From the NCBI GenBank assembly GCA_964023275.1, contig OZ029921.1, positions 15,355,306 through 15,419,305 of the forward strand: a stretch of DNA of 64,000 bases. Direction: 5' to 3'. Every line of letters starts with the position of its first letter. Position 1 is the first letter of the stretch. Position numbers and translations under genes: made by a program. This document shows positions 46,401-56,500 of the stretch, piece by piece. The stretch comes from Norana najaformis. Taxonomy: Eukaryota > Annelida > Clitellata > Crassiclitellata > Hormogastridae. The notes under the pieces are model-generated. The model was not told where the DNA came from and did not search any database. It worked only from the letters and a program-made list of their open reading frames with translations.

Positions 46401-48367
46401 CACTGGAGCCTCCTTCTAGCAAGCTTCATTATATTACAAGTTCTGACATAACACTGCAAGGATCCCAGTTTTTAATTAATCTTCAGAATGTCACTGTGTT
46501 ATAACACTACCTCCAAATAATGGAGAACTTGACATAGCTCCCAAGACAAGCACGTAAAAAGATTCCGTGTACTAGTAAATTATTAAAACTTGTTGAAATA
46601 CAACCAGATGTGTAAAACCTAATGCTATGTCATATCTGCTGAAAGCTAAGCAAAACTATACATTACTTGAACTGCAATTCATTTACTCACCTCCTAGTTC
46701 ACTATTCTTGACATTCTATAGAGGTAAAAATGACAACAAGTAAGAATATAACAAAGGACTAAGCTCAGCATTTCCCAGACCAAACTGAAAGGAATTTTAG
46801 TCTCCAAAATCCAGAATGCATGAATCACAGATTGAACTTATTATTGAAAAGTATACTCTGATGGAGTGCAAATATTGCACTCAATCAACTTGCTTACCTG
46901 CAGCAGACTGACATGTGGTTATCTGACCTATCAGATTTTGTCTTGGCTTATCCAACAGATTAGGATTTTTACTACGACTTCATTTGAAGCGACCATCGAT
47001 TGACGCTTTGTGCATTATAATTTATTTTATTTATTTATACGGAACACTTATATAGCGCCCTTCAAGAAAACTACTCAGAAGCGCTCCAAAACCACCCTCG
47101 GCGAAAGAGAACAGCCTTAAGAGAAGATTAGAAGATAGAAGTAAAGTTCCAAGGTAGAAGAAGCAGAGTAACAGAAGTCCATTCCAGAGGGTTGGGCCAG
47201 CAACAGAGAAAGCACGACGCTGCATGGTCGAGGTGCGAGCACGAGGCACTAATAGATTACCACTAGCAGCAGAGCGAAGAGAAGCACGTCCCAAATTGGA
47301 CCGGACAGGTAGGCAAAGCTCCCTCAAGTAAGAGGGGGCAATACCCAACAAGGAGTTCCAAACAAAGATGATAACTGTATAGTGGATGCGCTGACTCATA
47401 GGAAGCCAGTGCAACTCATTCCGCATGAGATCAGCGAACCTAGAGATGCCACCAATAAGCCGTGCAGCCGCCCACAACACACGTTCCAGGCACAAAAGCC
47501 GTACATCATGGAGTCCTACATATAAAGAAGAGCAGTAATCCAACTGACTAGTGACAAATGCATGAACCAGAGTCTTAGATGAGGTGAATGAGAGAGAACG
47601 TGAGACAACATGAAGTTGTAGCAACTACAACAAAGACGATGTACCTGAGCCTTAAAAGAGAGCTCCTGATCCAACTCAATGCCAAGGTCATAAACAGTGA
47701 CTGAGAAGGTGATGTGAAGTAATGGCACTATACAAGTAATTAGAATAGATTAAAGTAAAGAATTTTATACATGAAAACAAAATCAAATATTAGACATATA
47801 AGTATATAAGTTAACATCTTAATTCAATAATGAAACTTCATCAGACAAAACAATCACATACCAAATGATGACAGTTAATCAAATTTTTGTGATTTATCCT
47901 AGTTACTTGCTGCCTCAAAAACAGTTTAAATTACTTATTGGGTCCCAAACACTCACCTTCTTGTGTCGTGCACCAGCAAGATGTGCTTCAAATGTCTTTG
48001 GCCCTGACATTGAACATCGACAAATCTACCAACAAATTACCATTATAATTCGAAGTTACCAACAGTATTTTGCCAAATTTTATACAGATATATCTGCTGC
48101 TATTCAAAACCAAATGAAGGTGACACACCATTAAAACCCAACTAATAACATTGTAAGGACAGTCCTCGTTAGTAAATTAAAGCTATTTAACAATCAACAA
48201 CCTAAATATCAAATGAAAAGAAAAATCAATATTGTCAGTCATTTCAAATACATGACCACTTTGTTTCTGAAATAAATTTCTAAAAAAGTTAAGAAAATAA
48301 TTGTAAGTACCTCACAGTAGATGTGCTCTTCTTCATCATAAGCTACAACACAATGTTTGCTGCTCAT
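40431..48367 (-). CDS. U1/matrin-type zinc-finger protein with FET-like Gly/Tyr/Ser-rich region, 3' end unresolved
   Basis: Exons in transcript order: 48367-48311, 48025-47957, 46715-46691, 45379-45263, 44292-44153, 43790-43604, 41948-41431, 40475-40431. All junctions are GT/AG and in phase, giving at least 386 aa. Finger 1 spans the first junction (C-x2-C-x12-H-x5-H, the U1/dsRNA-binding spacing). Finger 2, after a Lys/Pro linker, is C-x2-C-x11-H-x5-H. A charged Glu/Arg/Lys helix follows, then about 170 residues rich in Gly, Tyr, Ser and Gln with repeated GYSGQS units. Such a layout suggests a nuclear RNA- or dsRNA-binding protein able to form condensates; this is inference. I do not recognise a named orthologue. 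The 15-codon exon at 40.4 kb ends with a donor, so at least one more exon lies downstream. An upstream exon at 48.6 kb is possible. Confidence 0.75.
41090..41305. repeat. Dispersed repeat family C, copy 1
   Basis: Shares tggaaatccattggctcggc, the ttttaggctagc block and aggcac with the 42.4 kb copy. Unclassified. Confidence 0.55.
41431..41948 (-). CDS. Zinc-finger gene exon: Gly/Tyr/Ser/Gln low-complexity region
   Basis: 518 bp, phase 1 to phase 0. It encodes SFSSMGYSGSRGFDS, then several GYSG/GYSGQS units with Asp/Glu and Pro/Gln interruptions, and ends in GRPYP. Tyr in [G/S]Y[G/S] context is the hallmark of FUS/EWS/TAF15-type low-complexity domains. No RNA-recognition motif is seen here. 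Confidence 0.8.
42440..42640. repeat. Dispersed repeat family C, copy 2
   Basis: Same block order as copy 1: agaaatccattggttgggct, tgacttttcaggtaatc, ttttaggctagc. A weaker third copy may sit at 63.30-63.44 kb (catcatttaggctggcac). Confidence 0.55.
43604..43790 (-). CDS. Zinc-finger gene exon: charged helical segment
   Basis: 187 bp, phase 0 to phase 1. It begins KLFYPDMAARV, continues with an Arg/Lys/Glu-rich probable helix (YAKQIEEQERRQ) and ends in an acidic Asp/Glu run. The donor is gtgagt. Confidence 0.75.
44153..44292 (-). CDS. Zinc-finger gene exon with finger 2
   Basis: 140 bp, phase 1 to phase 0. It encodes a Leu-Gln-Phe-Val lead-in and a C-x2-C-x11-H-x5-H finger containing YYCSICKAKC and SHVTGVKHR. 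It resembles zf-met/U1-like fingers, which bind RNA or dsRNA in many families. Confidence 0.78.
44685..44830 (-). mobile_element. 5'-truncated copy of the same SINE
   Basis: It shares the gaagatcaggcagcgagg block and the ctaagaaaatga end with the SINE 100 bp away, in the same orientation, but lacks the tRNA-like head. Confidence 0.55.
44925..45135 (-). mobile_element. tRNA-derived SINE in the zinc-finger gene intron
   Basis: The minus strand reads as a tRNA-like head with an A-box region (TAGTCTAGTGGTTAGCATGC) and a B box (GGTTCAAATCCC, complement at 45072-45083), then the shared SINE body with the ggaagatcaggcagcaag block. A true tRNA gene is unlikely because the body continues as a SINE and the stems are poor. 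Confidence 0.7.
46691..46715 (-). CDS. 25-nt exon of the zinc-finger gene
   Basis: The exon runs from acceptor tctatag to donor gtgagt and encodes eight residues plus one base. Its phase (0 to 1) exactly bridges the preceding exon (phase 0) and the next (starting phase 1), which is the main support. It is followed by LINE-free intron DNA. Confidence 0.6.
47031..47735 (-). mobile_element. CR1-like LINE 3' fragment in the zinc-finger gene
   Basis: The minus strand encodes the end of a CR1/L2-type RT: TSQLDYCSSLYVGL, LHWLPMSQRIHY and RRAFSVAGPTLWN. A frameshift separates 47735-47516 from the rest. The end carries the usual TATATAGCGCC 3' motif near 47.05 kb. It lies in the intron between finger 1 and the 25-nt exon, in the same orientation as the gene. 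Confidence 0.85.
47957..48025 (-). CDS. Zinc-finger gene exon completing U1-type finger 1
   Basis: 69 bp (23 codons, phase 0). The first Cys pair is shared with the preceding exon (YCE then IC), and the exon supplies H-x5-H ending in ARHKK. An internal second acceptor (gtcag before GGCC at about 48010) could allow an alternative start for this exon. Confidence 0.75.
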
Positions 48368-48612
48368 TTAAATGTCTGACATAACCACAATAGTTTTCTC
48401 ACAAGTCACACCATGAGCGACAGAGAAGCACATTACCTTGCACAATATCAGTATAGTGCATGCACTTTCAATTATGCGTGCACTTAAATCTATTTTGCAT
48501 ATTCTTGAGTACCATTATTACACAACAATGTGCAGTATTTAATTGTCCAGAAGTTGCTTAATTTGATTTATCCAGCATATGTGAATGAACAAATATGTAA
48601 CATTTATCGTAC

Positions 48613-48684
48613 CAAACAAATAATCTGGATCAACATCATATGATTCCTCCTCTTCCTTGTATTCTTCATTCCATCCTTCCTGAC
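48613..48684 (-). CDS. Possible upstream or alternative exon of the zinc-finger gene
   Basis: 72 bp between acceptor gtacttttag and donor gtacga. One frame is strongly acidic (NEEYKEEEESYDVDPDY), as expected of coding sequence. Its phase 1 end does not join the 48.3 kb exon, where TAA precedes the ATG, but would join the alternative acceptor near 48010. It may be an alternative first part or a UTR exon. Confidence 0.35.
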
Positions 48685-49385
48685 CTAAAAGTACAGTTAT
48701 TTGAAAATACTTCAAATGCTGTCTATCTCAACAGCTGTCACAGCCACCTTTACCTATAAAACAGAGTATATTTTATAGACAAAGCACAGTAAAACAATAG
48801 GGTCACTGTTACACTGTCAAAATGTCATTAAAATAAAGTCTTGGAATGCACAGTCAGTAGATTTTAACTGAACAGAAATAAGTTACCATGACAATGACTC
48901 TGCAGAAGTCCAAATAATTACCAGTATACATGAATGCATACTGCTGTCACAGTTTAATAAATAATTGACAAATGTTTACTTGTTTAATTACTTGTAATAA
49001 ACACGTAGCACATAAACTGGAGGTATTTACCAGTTCTGCTGGTTTTAGTTTTTACCTAGTGTTTCCCATTGTATATTATTTACTTCACGCTCTCATCTAT
49101 AAAATACTGCAGCTTGGTAATTTTTATGCAGAACAATATCTATGTATGCACAGTTCAGAATGGGTTTATCTAGCTGTCTTTCTAGACTAGCAGGTTGGTC
49201 AGCAATAAAACAAACAACAATCTTACACTGGCGACAAGTGAAAAATCGGAAAAATGTAGAAAACTGTTTAACTTCAACGTTAATTCCAAAGTAGCCAAGC
49301 ACACGAAGTTTCCAGAAATGCAATCTTTGCCCTGATTGCATCAGATAAAAATATGTAACTTTCAACAAAGAATGGCAAAAATTAA

Positions 49386-49725
49386 ATGGCCGACGTATCA
49401 TCACCATTTCCAACTTTTAAGCCTACACCCAAAGACAAAGACATTGCAGTCCAATGGCAAAAGTGGATTGGTCACTTCAGAAACCTACTCACTGCCACCG
49501 ATATCACAGATGATCCGAGAAGAAAAGCACTGCTACTACACTAAGCTCGGGAACAAGTAAGTGACATTTCTGACATGCTTTTGATTTCTGAACCTGATAA
49601 AAATGAATCTAAGACAGACGTAGCCATACGTGAAATGCACATACCCTACTTTGCACTGAAAGAAAATCTTGAATCTGCAATTTTTAAATTTCGCCATGCA
49701 AAGGAAAGAACATTGCATCATTCTT
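49386..49725 (+). mobile_element. Ty3/gypsy-type gag fragment
   Basis: The plus strand encodes WQKWIGHFRNLLTATDI and RRKALLLHY, typical of the start of K02A2.6-type gypsy Gag, continuing as VSDISDMLL and FKFRHAKE after an internal stop (CTACACTAA near 49543). No protease, RT or LTR was found nearby. It lies upstream of the zinc-finger gene. Confidence 0.7.
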
Positions 49726-49790
49726 AACCTGCTTATGCCAGCCATCTGCAAAATGTGAGTTTAGTGATGTTAACAGAGAGCTTGAAAAGT

Positions 49791-49848
49791 AGCTGGCAGC
49801 ACTCTAAATTCTCTCGCAGTCGCCATATTGTTTACAAGTAGGGCGACA
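49791..49848. repeat. Dispersed repeat family B, copy 4 (upstream of zinc-finger gene)
   Basis: Contains ctggcagcactctaaattc and tcgcagtcgccatattgttt. On the minus strand it carries AATATGGCGAC, a YY1-like core. Confidence 0.5.
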
Positions 49849-50158
49849 GCAATAGGCAGTTTCTTTAAGTACTACCCAACAGTATCACATTTCGGAACCC
49901 TACGTTCGCGTCAGCATTCATACTCGATCTTAATGCTGCGTTCGTGAGTAAGCTGGTGTTCCGCGTTCAGTTTTTAAGTAGCACTTTTTAGAAATTTTCG
50001 ATTTTACGATTACAATAGCTCGAGTTAGTCTTAACTCTTCTGACCGTTATATTTAAATGGCCTCTTCTGAATCAAGAAGCATATTCTGGTCCCAGAAGAG
50101 GCATCAAAACGCAGTCTCGTCTCATTCAGGCGCCGTATAAATTTTCTATTGTAATGCA

Positions 50159-50235
50159 CGCCACTGCCGTGCCCGGGTGGTGCCAGTCCCAAGCCTGGAT
50201 AAAAGAGGAAGGCGACGCTATATCATCTTCGTTAT
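50159..50235 (+). mobile_element. RTE 5'-end fragment
   Basis: Contains gtggtgccagtcccaagcct followed by ggataaa and an aggaaggcgacg run. The same module occurs at 54.99-55.06 kb and is a familiar 5' region of RTE-type LINEs. Confidence 0.55.
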
Positions 50236-51432
50236 AACAGCGTCGCTAAACACAAACTACCATGTCACCGGCGTTAAGCCAACAGTACTGAATTACTTTC
50301 ATCATCAGCTTCAGATTTTCAAAAACGTATTTCGTACAACCTTTAACACCTTCAACATCAGTAAATTCAGCATATCCATGTCCAGACATTCTAGAATTGT
50401 ATTTTATATTTACGATAATGTAAATCTTTCAAGACTTGGAACATAGATGAGAGATAGCATCTAGATTCTACACTTTGTTTTGAATTGTCGTCAGCCGCCC
50501 TCGCTCCCAAAGACTTCGCTTCGCATCATACATGTACCGTCCGTCGCAACGAGGTAATAGGTCCGTCGCCTACCGTTTCTGTCCTTAGTTTTCCTCACGA
50601 TTAAATGTTACACGGTAAATTCTGTCAAAAGTAGTACTGGGTCGGTTTATCTTATACCGAACTGATATTGAGATATTCAGAAAACCGAAATGTACCGAAA
50701 ACTTAAGAAAAAACACACAAAACAGAAAAGTCGTGTTCACAGAACTCAACTATGAAAATATTAGTTTCTCTCATATATTATTTTTCACTCACGGAACATT
50801 CCTTCACATTGTTCAAAGTTTTGATATTGACCAATAACAGTGATAATATGTCCCCGTCACTTTAAAGATAGCTGTAATTATACCAAAGATCTTAGAGTCG
50901 TAGACTCTAATATCTTTGATTATACTTTCCCAGTAGTATGTAGCCTAGCGGACGTTGTGGTATCGCGCACTTGGGTCAGAAAACAGCAACCAGTTCCAGT
51001 GGCTGGCAAAGATGAGTAGGGTCGAGGCATAGGACTATACGGTCGCTATAGGAAAAAACCCGTAGGCCATACATTTAACCAACCAAACGAAATTTCCAAG
51101 TGGTCGCAAAATTCTTTGCTCTGCTGCGCGAGGTGATTTGGTTGTACCGCCGACTCGAACGACCTGTCATGTACAGAAGCTTCGCTATGACCGGCTCGTG
51201 TGTTTGAACAAATTGCCAGTAAGAAAACTGCTGAATTGCCTGCGAGATGAACTCCTTAGCCTCTCTGCCTCTTTTCTGTAAGCGCATGAAGACCATATTA
51301 TCCTGTTCAATCGTGCTTTCGTGTTGTCAGGTCGGGACAAGTTTCTGAAGAAGTGGTGCTATATAAGTTTGCGATCACGTTCACAGATTCGGTGTTCGTA
51401 ACCGGTTGAAGACCCATTGGTATGCTATCACA

Positions 51433-51560
51433 AGTAATCGTAATTGTAATCTCAAGATTTCTACAGCGAACCAACATATTCACAGGCGCTCAGTCAAAAC
51501 AAAATCGATAGGCAAGTAAGGTAAGATTTGGCTCCAGGTCAAGATCTAAGGGTCAGCCAG
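51433..51560 (-). repeat. Dispersed repeat family A, copy 5
   Basis: Contains taatcgtaattgtaatctca, cacaggcgctcagtcaaaac and aggtcaagatc, with an internal deletion of the cgtcacggg block. Confidence 0.7.
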
Positions 51561-52291
51561 GTAACTAGCTTATGCAAATAAGCACGGTGCAATTACACTA
51601 AGTTCATTTATCAGCACTTAAACGAAGCCCGTCGTTATAATGTATTTCAGTTAGGCCTATTATTAGCATCTCATTTTCAACACACCATAACAACTTTTTG
51701 TTTCCGCAGCAGCATCCGCGGCCTACGAAACGAAGGCTAATAACCACGTTTCAGCTAAGCGCCCTAACAATTCGACATTGACATTCGTCAACCCTATTCA
51801 ATTTCTGCTTAGTTCAGTGATTTTATTTCACTGTTGGACGACTTTAAAAACGTCATAGGTCCATGATGTACATGATGTAGGCCTACATGATGTTCATTGT
51901 GTTGTAGTTACTGGAGTTTTATTTTCCTGCCTGTATCATGCTGTATGTTGTTGGTCTGTCATCATGCATTAAATATGCAGGTTTGAAAACCGAGTTGTTA
52001 ACTAGGGTACTTCGCAAGACTGAAAGTAACAAAACGGAAATAACATAACATAAGTAGAACAACTAAAACATTATAGGAGCAACGACAATAAATAGATAGG
52101 CTTATCAAGCAATTTACTGTATAAAATTACAGAAAAAAATCAGCGCGTGACCTCCTAAAACGAAAGTCAGTAGAGGTCTATAGCCTACATTAAAACAATA
52201 AGAAAACTGCTGAATGCTGACAAAAAATACAAACTCAGATATGTTTCCAACTCGGTCTCGTCTCGGAGTCTTCAGGTCTTGACATGGTTGG

Positions 52292-52590
52292 AATCAATCG
52301 TAATCGTAACTCCGACATTTCTACAGCGCCCAACGAAAGCCACGTCACGAGGGACCAGCTTATTCACAGGCGCTCAGTCAAAACAAAATCGATAGGTAAA
52401 AGTGTTCGGTGCCCGGTCAAGATCCAAGAGTCATGCAGAGAGACAGCGTGGCAGCTACAGTGGGTGACGTTTGGGATTGGAGCGGAAAGAGGGATAAGAG
52501 GAAGAAGGGGAGTCAGGATAGGATCTGTGAAAGAGGAATGTTTTCAGTTTTGAGTGAAAGGCCCAAGCAGAAATTGCAAGCGGTGGAACA
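52292..52590 (-). repeat. Dispersed repeat family A, copy 6 (longest)
   Basis: About 300 bp from the tail (aatcgtaatcgtaactccg) to a head that includes ggaatgttttcagttttgag. The minus frame at the head resembles the last residues of a CR1-like RT, which is the best hint to the family's origin. Confidence 0.75.
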
Positions 52591-53480
52591 TAGGTGAGTT
52601 TGTATGATGGGTCAGATAACAGTCGCAGTTTAGCTCAATGTTACCAGAAAGAAGCAGCAGAAGGCAAACTAATGGCAGGCAACTCCGATGATTTTTGGAC
52701 CCAGATGTACATACTGAGAAATGGGAGGATGGTGAAGGAACAGACCGGGTTATAAAAAGCATATAGATATTTTAGACATGGCCGGTTGGATAAGATAAAG
52801 TAGATGTCAGAAGGATGGTGAAATAAAATAGTGGAGTTCCTTCCAACAACGACATGAGGTCATGGCTGGAGACATTGACTGATTATGCATGTGTAACAGT
52901 GAACAGTAAACTAGCTTGTGAACAGCCATCTGGCTTTGTTGATGAGCATAAAAAGGCAATTCCATAAAACGCACAGCGAGTATTACAGACGGCGTTTACA
53001 TAGTCTAAAGAAGACAAGTCAAGAAATCTTCAGCCGATGGACCGACTCATAAGCGCAGGGCAATTAAAGGGTGCCAGACTTACGTTAGTTTTGGAGCTGT
53101 TAAGTATCAACAGGTCAAGATGAAAATCACGACATTTCCTTTTAAAAAGGCTAAGCTACAGATTAATATCTAGAAATATATGCATTTAAGTTGAAGTAAA
53201 AACATGTTTAAAAGCCTATTTAATCAGCAGAATTCAAAACCAAAAATGTCAGCGTTTTTTCTCGTAGCGCTTCCAAGGACCAATACTGAGCTGTAGGTCA
53301 ATAACATCTGACGTAGCACTCATATGCCTGTGTGCGGTGTGCGACGCTGGCTTCGCTCCATGGTGCAGACAGAATCTCGACAACGCGATCGGTGACGGTT
53401 GTTGACGAGTCCACAGTGCTGCCGCTGCTTTCGTGTTCGGGTAGTCCGCTGATATTGATCAAAGCATTTAATGCACAAAA

Positions 53481-53564
53481 ATGACCATTTATGCCACAAA
53501 ACCCAGCGAAAAGAAGAAGGCAGATGAAGCACCGATACCACCATATGTTACATCAGACAATAAG
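53481..53564 (+). CDS. ITM2: ITM2 exon 1
   Basis: 28 codons from ATG to donor gtaaga. It encodes the cytoplasmic start, rich in Lys and Pro, with a basic SEKKKADE stretch. The upstream 53.2-53.48 kb is likely 5' UTR and promoter; no core motif was recognised. Confidence 0.8.
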
Positions 53565-56500
53565 GTAAGAATGTATGAAATGAGAAACGCGTGTGCAAAA
53601 GCAGAAAGTGTGTGCGCAGTTATGGACATTGCGTTGTTTTGCTTTCGTGAAGATGTTGCATCACATAATTATGCGCCAGTAAATAGTCTTGAATTCACAA
53701 AAAAAACACCAGACGTATACAGTGGTTAACTTGTGCACTCAGAAGTGGTAGATTTCCAAATTTATGCAACTCTGAAACCAAAGGCTGTTTGACGAAGCTA
53801 AAACCGATACTCGCCATTCGATATTCGGTAAAGCAAATGCTTGATCACGATGCCTATCGTCGATTTTGTAACCAAAGACACATTTACTAAAAACATTAAA
53901 TGAGTTGTTACAAAAAACTAGAATTAAATGTATGTCAAATTTGATAACACAAAAAAGTACATAAATTACAGAAAACTACCAAACGAAATATGCAAATAAC
54001 TGGTCTATTTAATTCGAAAATGTTATGGACCAGTAAGCAAAGATCTTCCGAAACACACCACCTAGTCTTAGACTTTATGCGTCCCGCCATTTAAAAGTCC
54101 AACTGAGAACCAAATGAAAAATTGGAAACACAAACAGTTCTTGTACTGACAATAACATAACATACAGACTTGGAAAATTCCCATTTTGCCCAGCGTGCTT
54201 CCGTGGTTATGTTATTTTATGTTTGACCAATATATGTAAAAAGTCAAAGTGCATGATCTCAACCTAAAAAACCTTTTGAAACCATTTCTAGAAAATTGTA
54301 TTCTTTGATTTAAGGCTTATTTTGTCAGAATTGGTTGAAATTTGAGACCAAAATCAAAATTTTGCAAGTCTTTGGTTGGGCATTGCAGAATCAGCAAAAT
54401 CTATCTTGAGCACTTTGGGAGGCCTTTAAAGCTCTGTGAAAATGACTTGTAATGCTGCATTTTATTAGTAGTCTGGATTGTTAGATGCCCTCTTGACCAA
54501 CCTGCTTATGACTTTAATCTGAAACAGTAGTAAATTAGACAGTGTTTGTTTTATGTTTAAGACGAACATTGAAAAGGAAGGTGCTGCAGTTCACAAATTA
54601 GCACCCATTGGCGCTCACTTATCCAACATCATCAACAAACGAGGAAAGAGACTAGTAAAGATATGTGTTGCATCAGCTGTCCTCATTATACTGATATGTG
54701 GAATCATTTTGGGAATCGTTATTTATAACACAGGTCTTGACAAGGTACATTTGTCTTGTTCCACTCTGTATAAGAAATTTTGAAATATAAGTAGCTTAAT
54801 TCAAGTGACTTTAAAATAAAAATGCACAGATATTCAATATTTTCATTTTGGTTAGATCATTTAGTTATCTTAAAGCTGGACAAGTAATGACAAGGCTTAT
54901 GCAACCCCTACCCTAAGCTAGTGACCCAGACAGCCAAGCCCCATAGGGTCGTCTGTATATGGCCAATATTAAGACCCCTCCGAGGCCTGAAGTCTGCCAC
55001 TGCCGTGTTCTGATGGTGCCAGTCCCAAGCCTGGATAAAGGAAGAAGGCAAAGCTAATCATCTTCGTTATGGCACAGCATCATTAAAGAGCTACAAAACA
55101 CCCTCAGAGGCCCATCAGTAGCAGGTCAAGGAGGCTTGGGATGGGCTTTGCACTTCCAGCCTTTTGCCAGACAACCTTTTTGGGCTTTGGCAGGCCAGCA
55201 GCGCAGTCCATTGCAGGCCCTACGTTATTGGCCTGTGGTCAGCAAGCCGCAACTGGGTAATCAGTCATGTCTTTGCAGATCATCTGCAGGTCCAGTGCTA
55301 GTGGCCTGGCATCAGCAAGCATGCAGTGGCCCTTCAGTCGCTTCTACAGTAAGTAATATGTAAGTAAAACTCCCATTCTGCCACCACCCCAGACAGCTAC
55401 ATTTACATTATAATTGTGTAATCATATTCGTAATTGTAACCTCGAGATTTCTACAGCGCCCAACGAAAGCTAAGTACATAGTGCAGACCCATTTACGAGT
55501 AGTCGTCGGGACTCGGGAGGCAAAGTCACTGCAACCTCGTGTTAATGAACTTCAGATCAAGAGGGCCTTGCTAAAATAAAGCAGTTGTAGATAAGTTTGC
55601 TCTTACTTTTCACTTTTTTGGCTATCAACCTCGGATGTCTCAGTATTAAAAGAAATTGGAAAATGAGAAAATAAGTATTAATATCATATCATTATTTTTG
55701 TCGTTGTCAGTGTAATTATATGAATATAATTTTATTTTCATTAAATTAGTAATTTTACCTAGGTAGAAAGGATCCCTCTGCCAATGAGTATCTTAAAAAG
55801 GTTGGCAGCATGGTGTATGTTGACAGTTGGAGCCATAATAATGATTGTGTTGACTATGATGACGATGCCAATGCTTATGTGGAGATTCAGTCGCTAGCGA
55901 GTTGAGGGCAGAACATTAAAAGTCTGATATATCTGCAGAATGCCTCTAAATATATACCACTGGCAGTGCTGGCCCAGTGGGGTTGGCTGTCTGGGGAATG
56001 CTGTACATTACAAGTGGACATGGAGTTCAGTCAAAGGAATTACAAAAATATTAAATTTTTTATTTTTATATTGCTACAATTACTAATGAAGCATGGGACA
56101 ACCGGCACTGCTTTTCTTTGTCACCATTTTCATCATCAGCATCAGCATCATCATCATCAGCAGCTCCTAATAACAGCCATTTGGCAGTTATGTGTATGAT
56201 TGAATGACTTCCAAATGACTTCCATTGTTTATTAGATATGCTGTATTACATGTAAGGATAATAGAAATTTTGTTTGTTGTTCTTATGTATGTTATGACTT
56301 AAAGCCCTAGCAGAAGCAATATCATCTTATTTAGGAGTTACTGGACCAGCTTTGGTTCGAATTTAAGCCTCGTATACATATGTTCTGGTTTATGTGTGCA
56401 TCTGCCAAGAATGTGTGTATTTATAATTTAAATCTTAATGCATGAATTTTCTGTGTGTTATTGACAGATATTTCGTGGCTGGTGCGACGTACATTATTAT

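Larger units (their letters stand above)
50236..53480. other. Intergenic region between the divergent zinc-finger gene and ITM2
   Basis: Holds two family A copies and otherwise no recognised feature. The 53.2-53.48 kb part is the likely ITM2 promoter and 5' UTR, with several CpG dinucleotides (53.33-53.45 kb). Confidence 0.4.
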
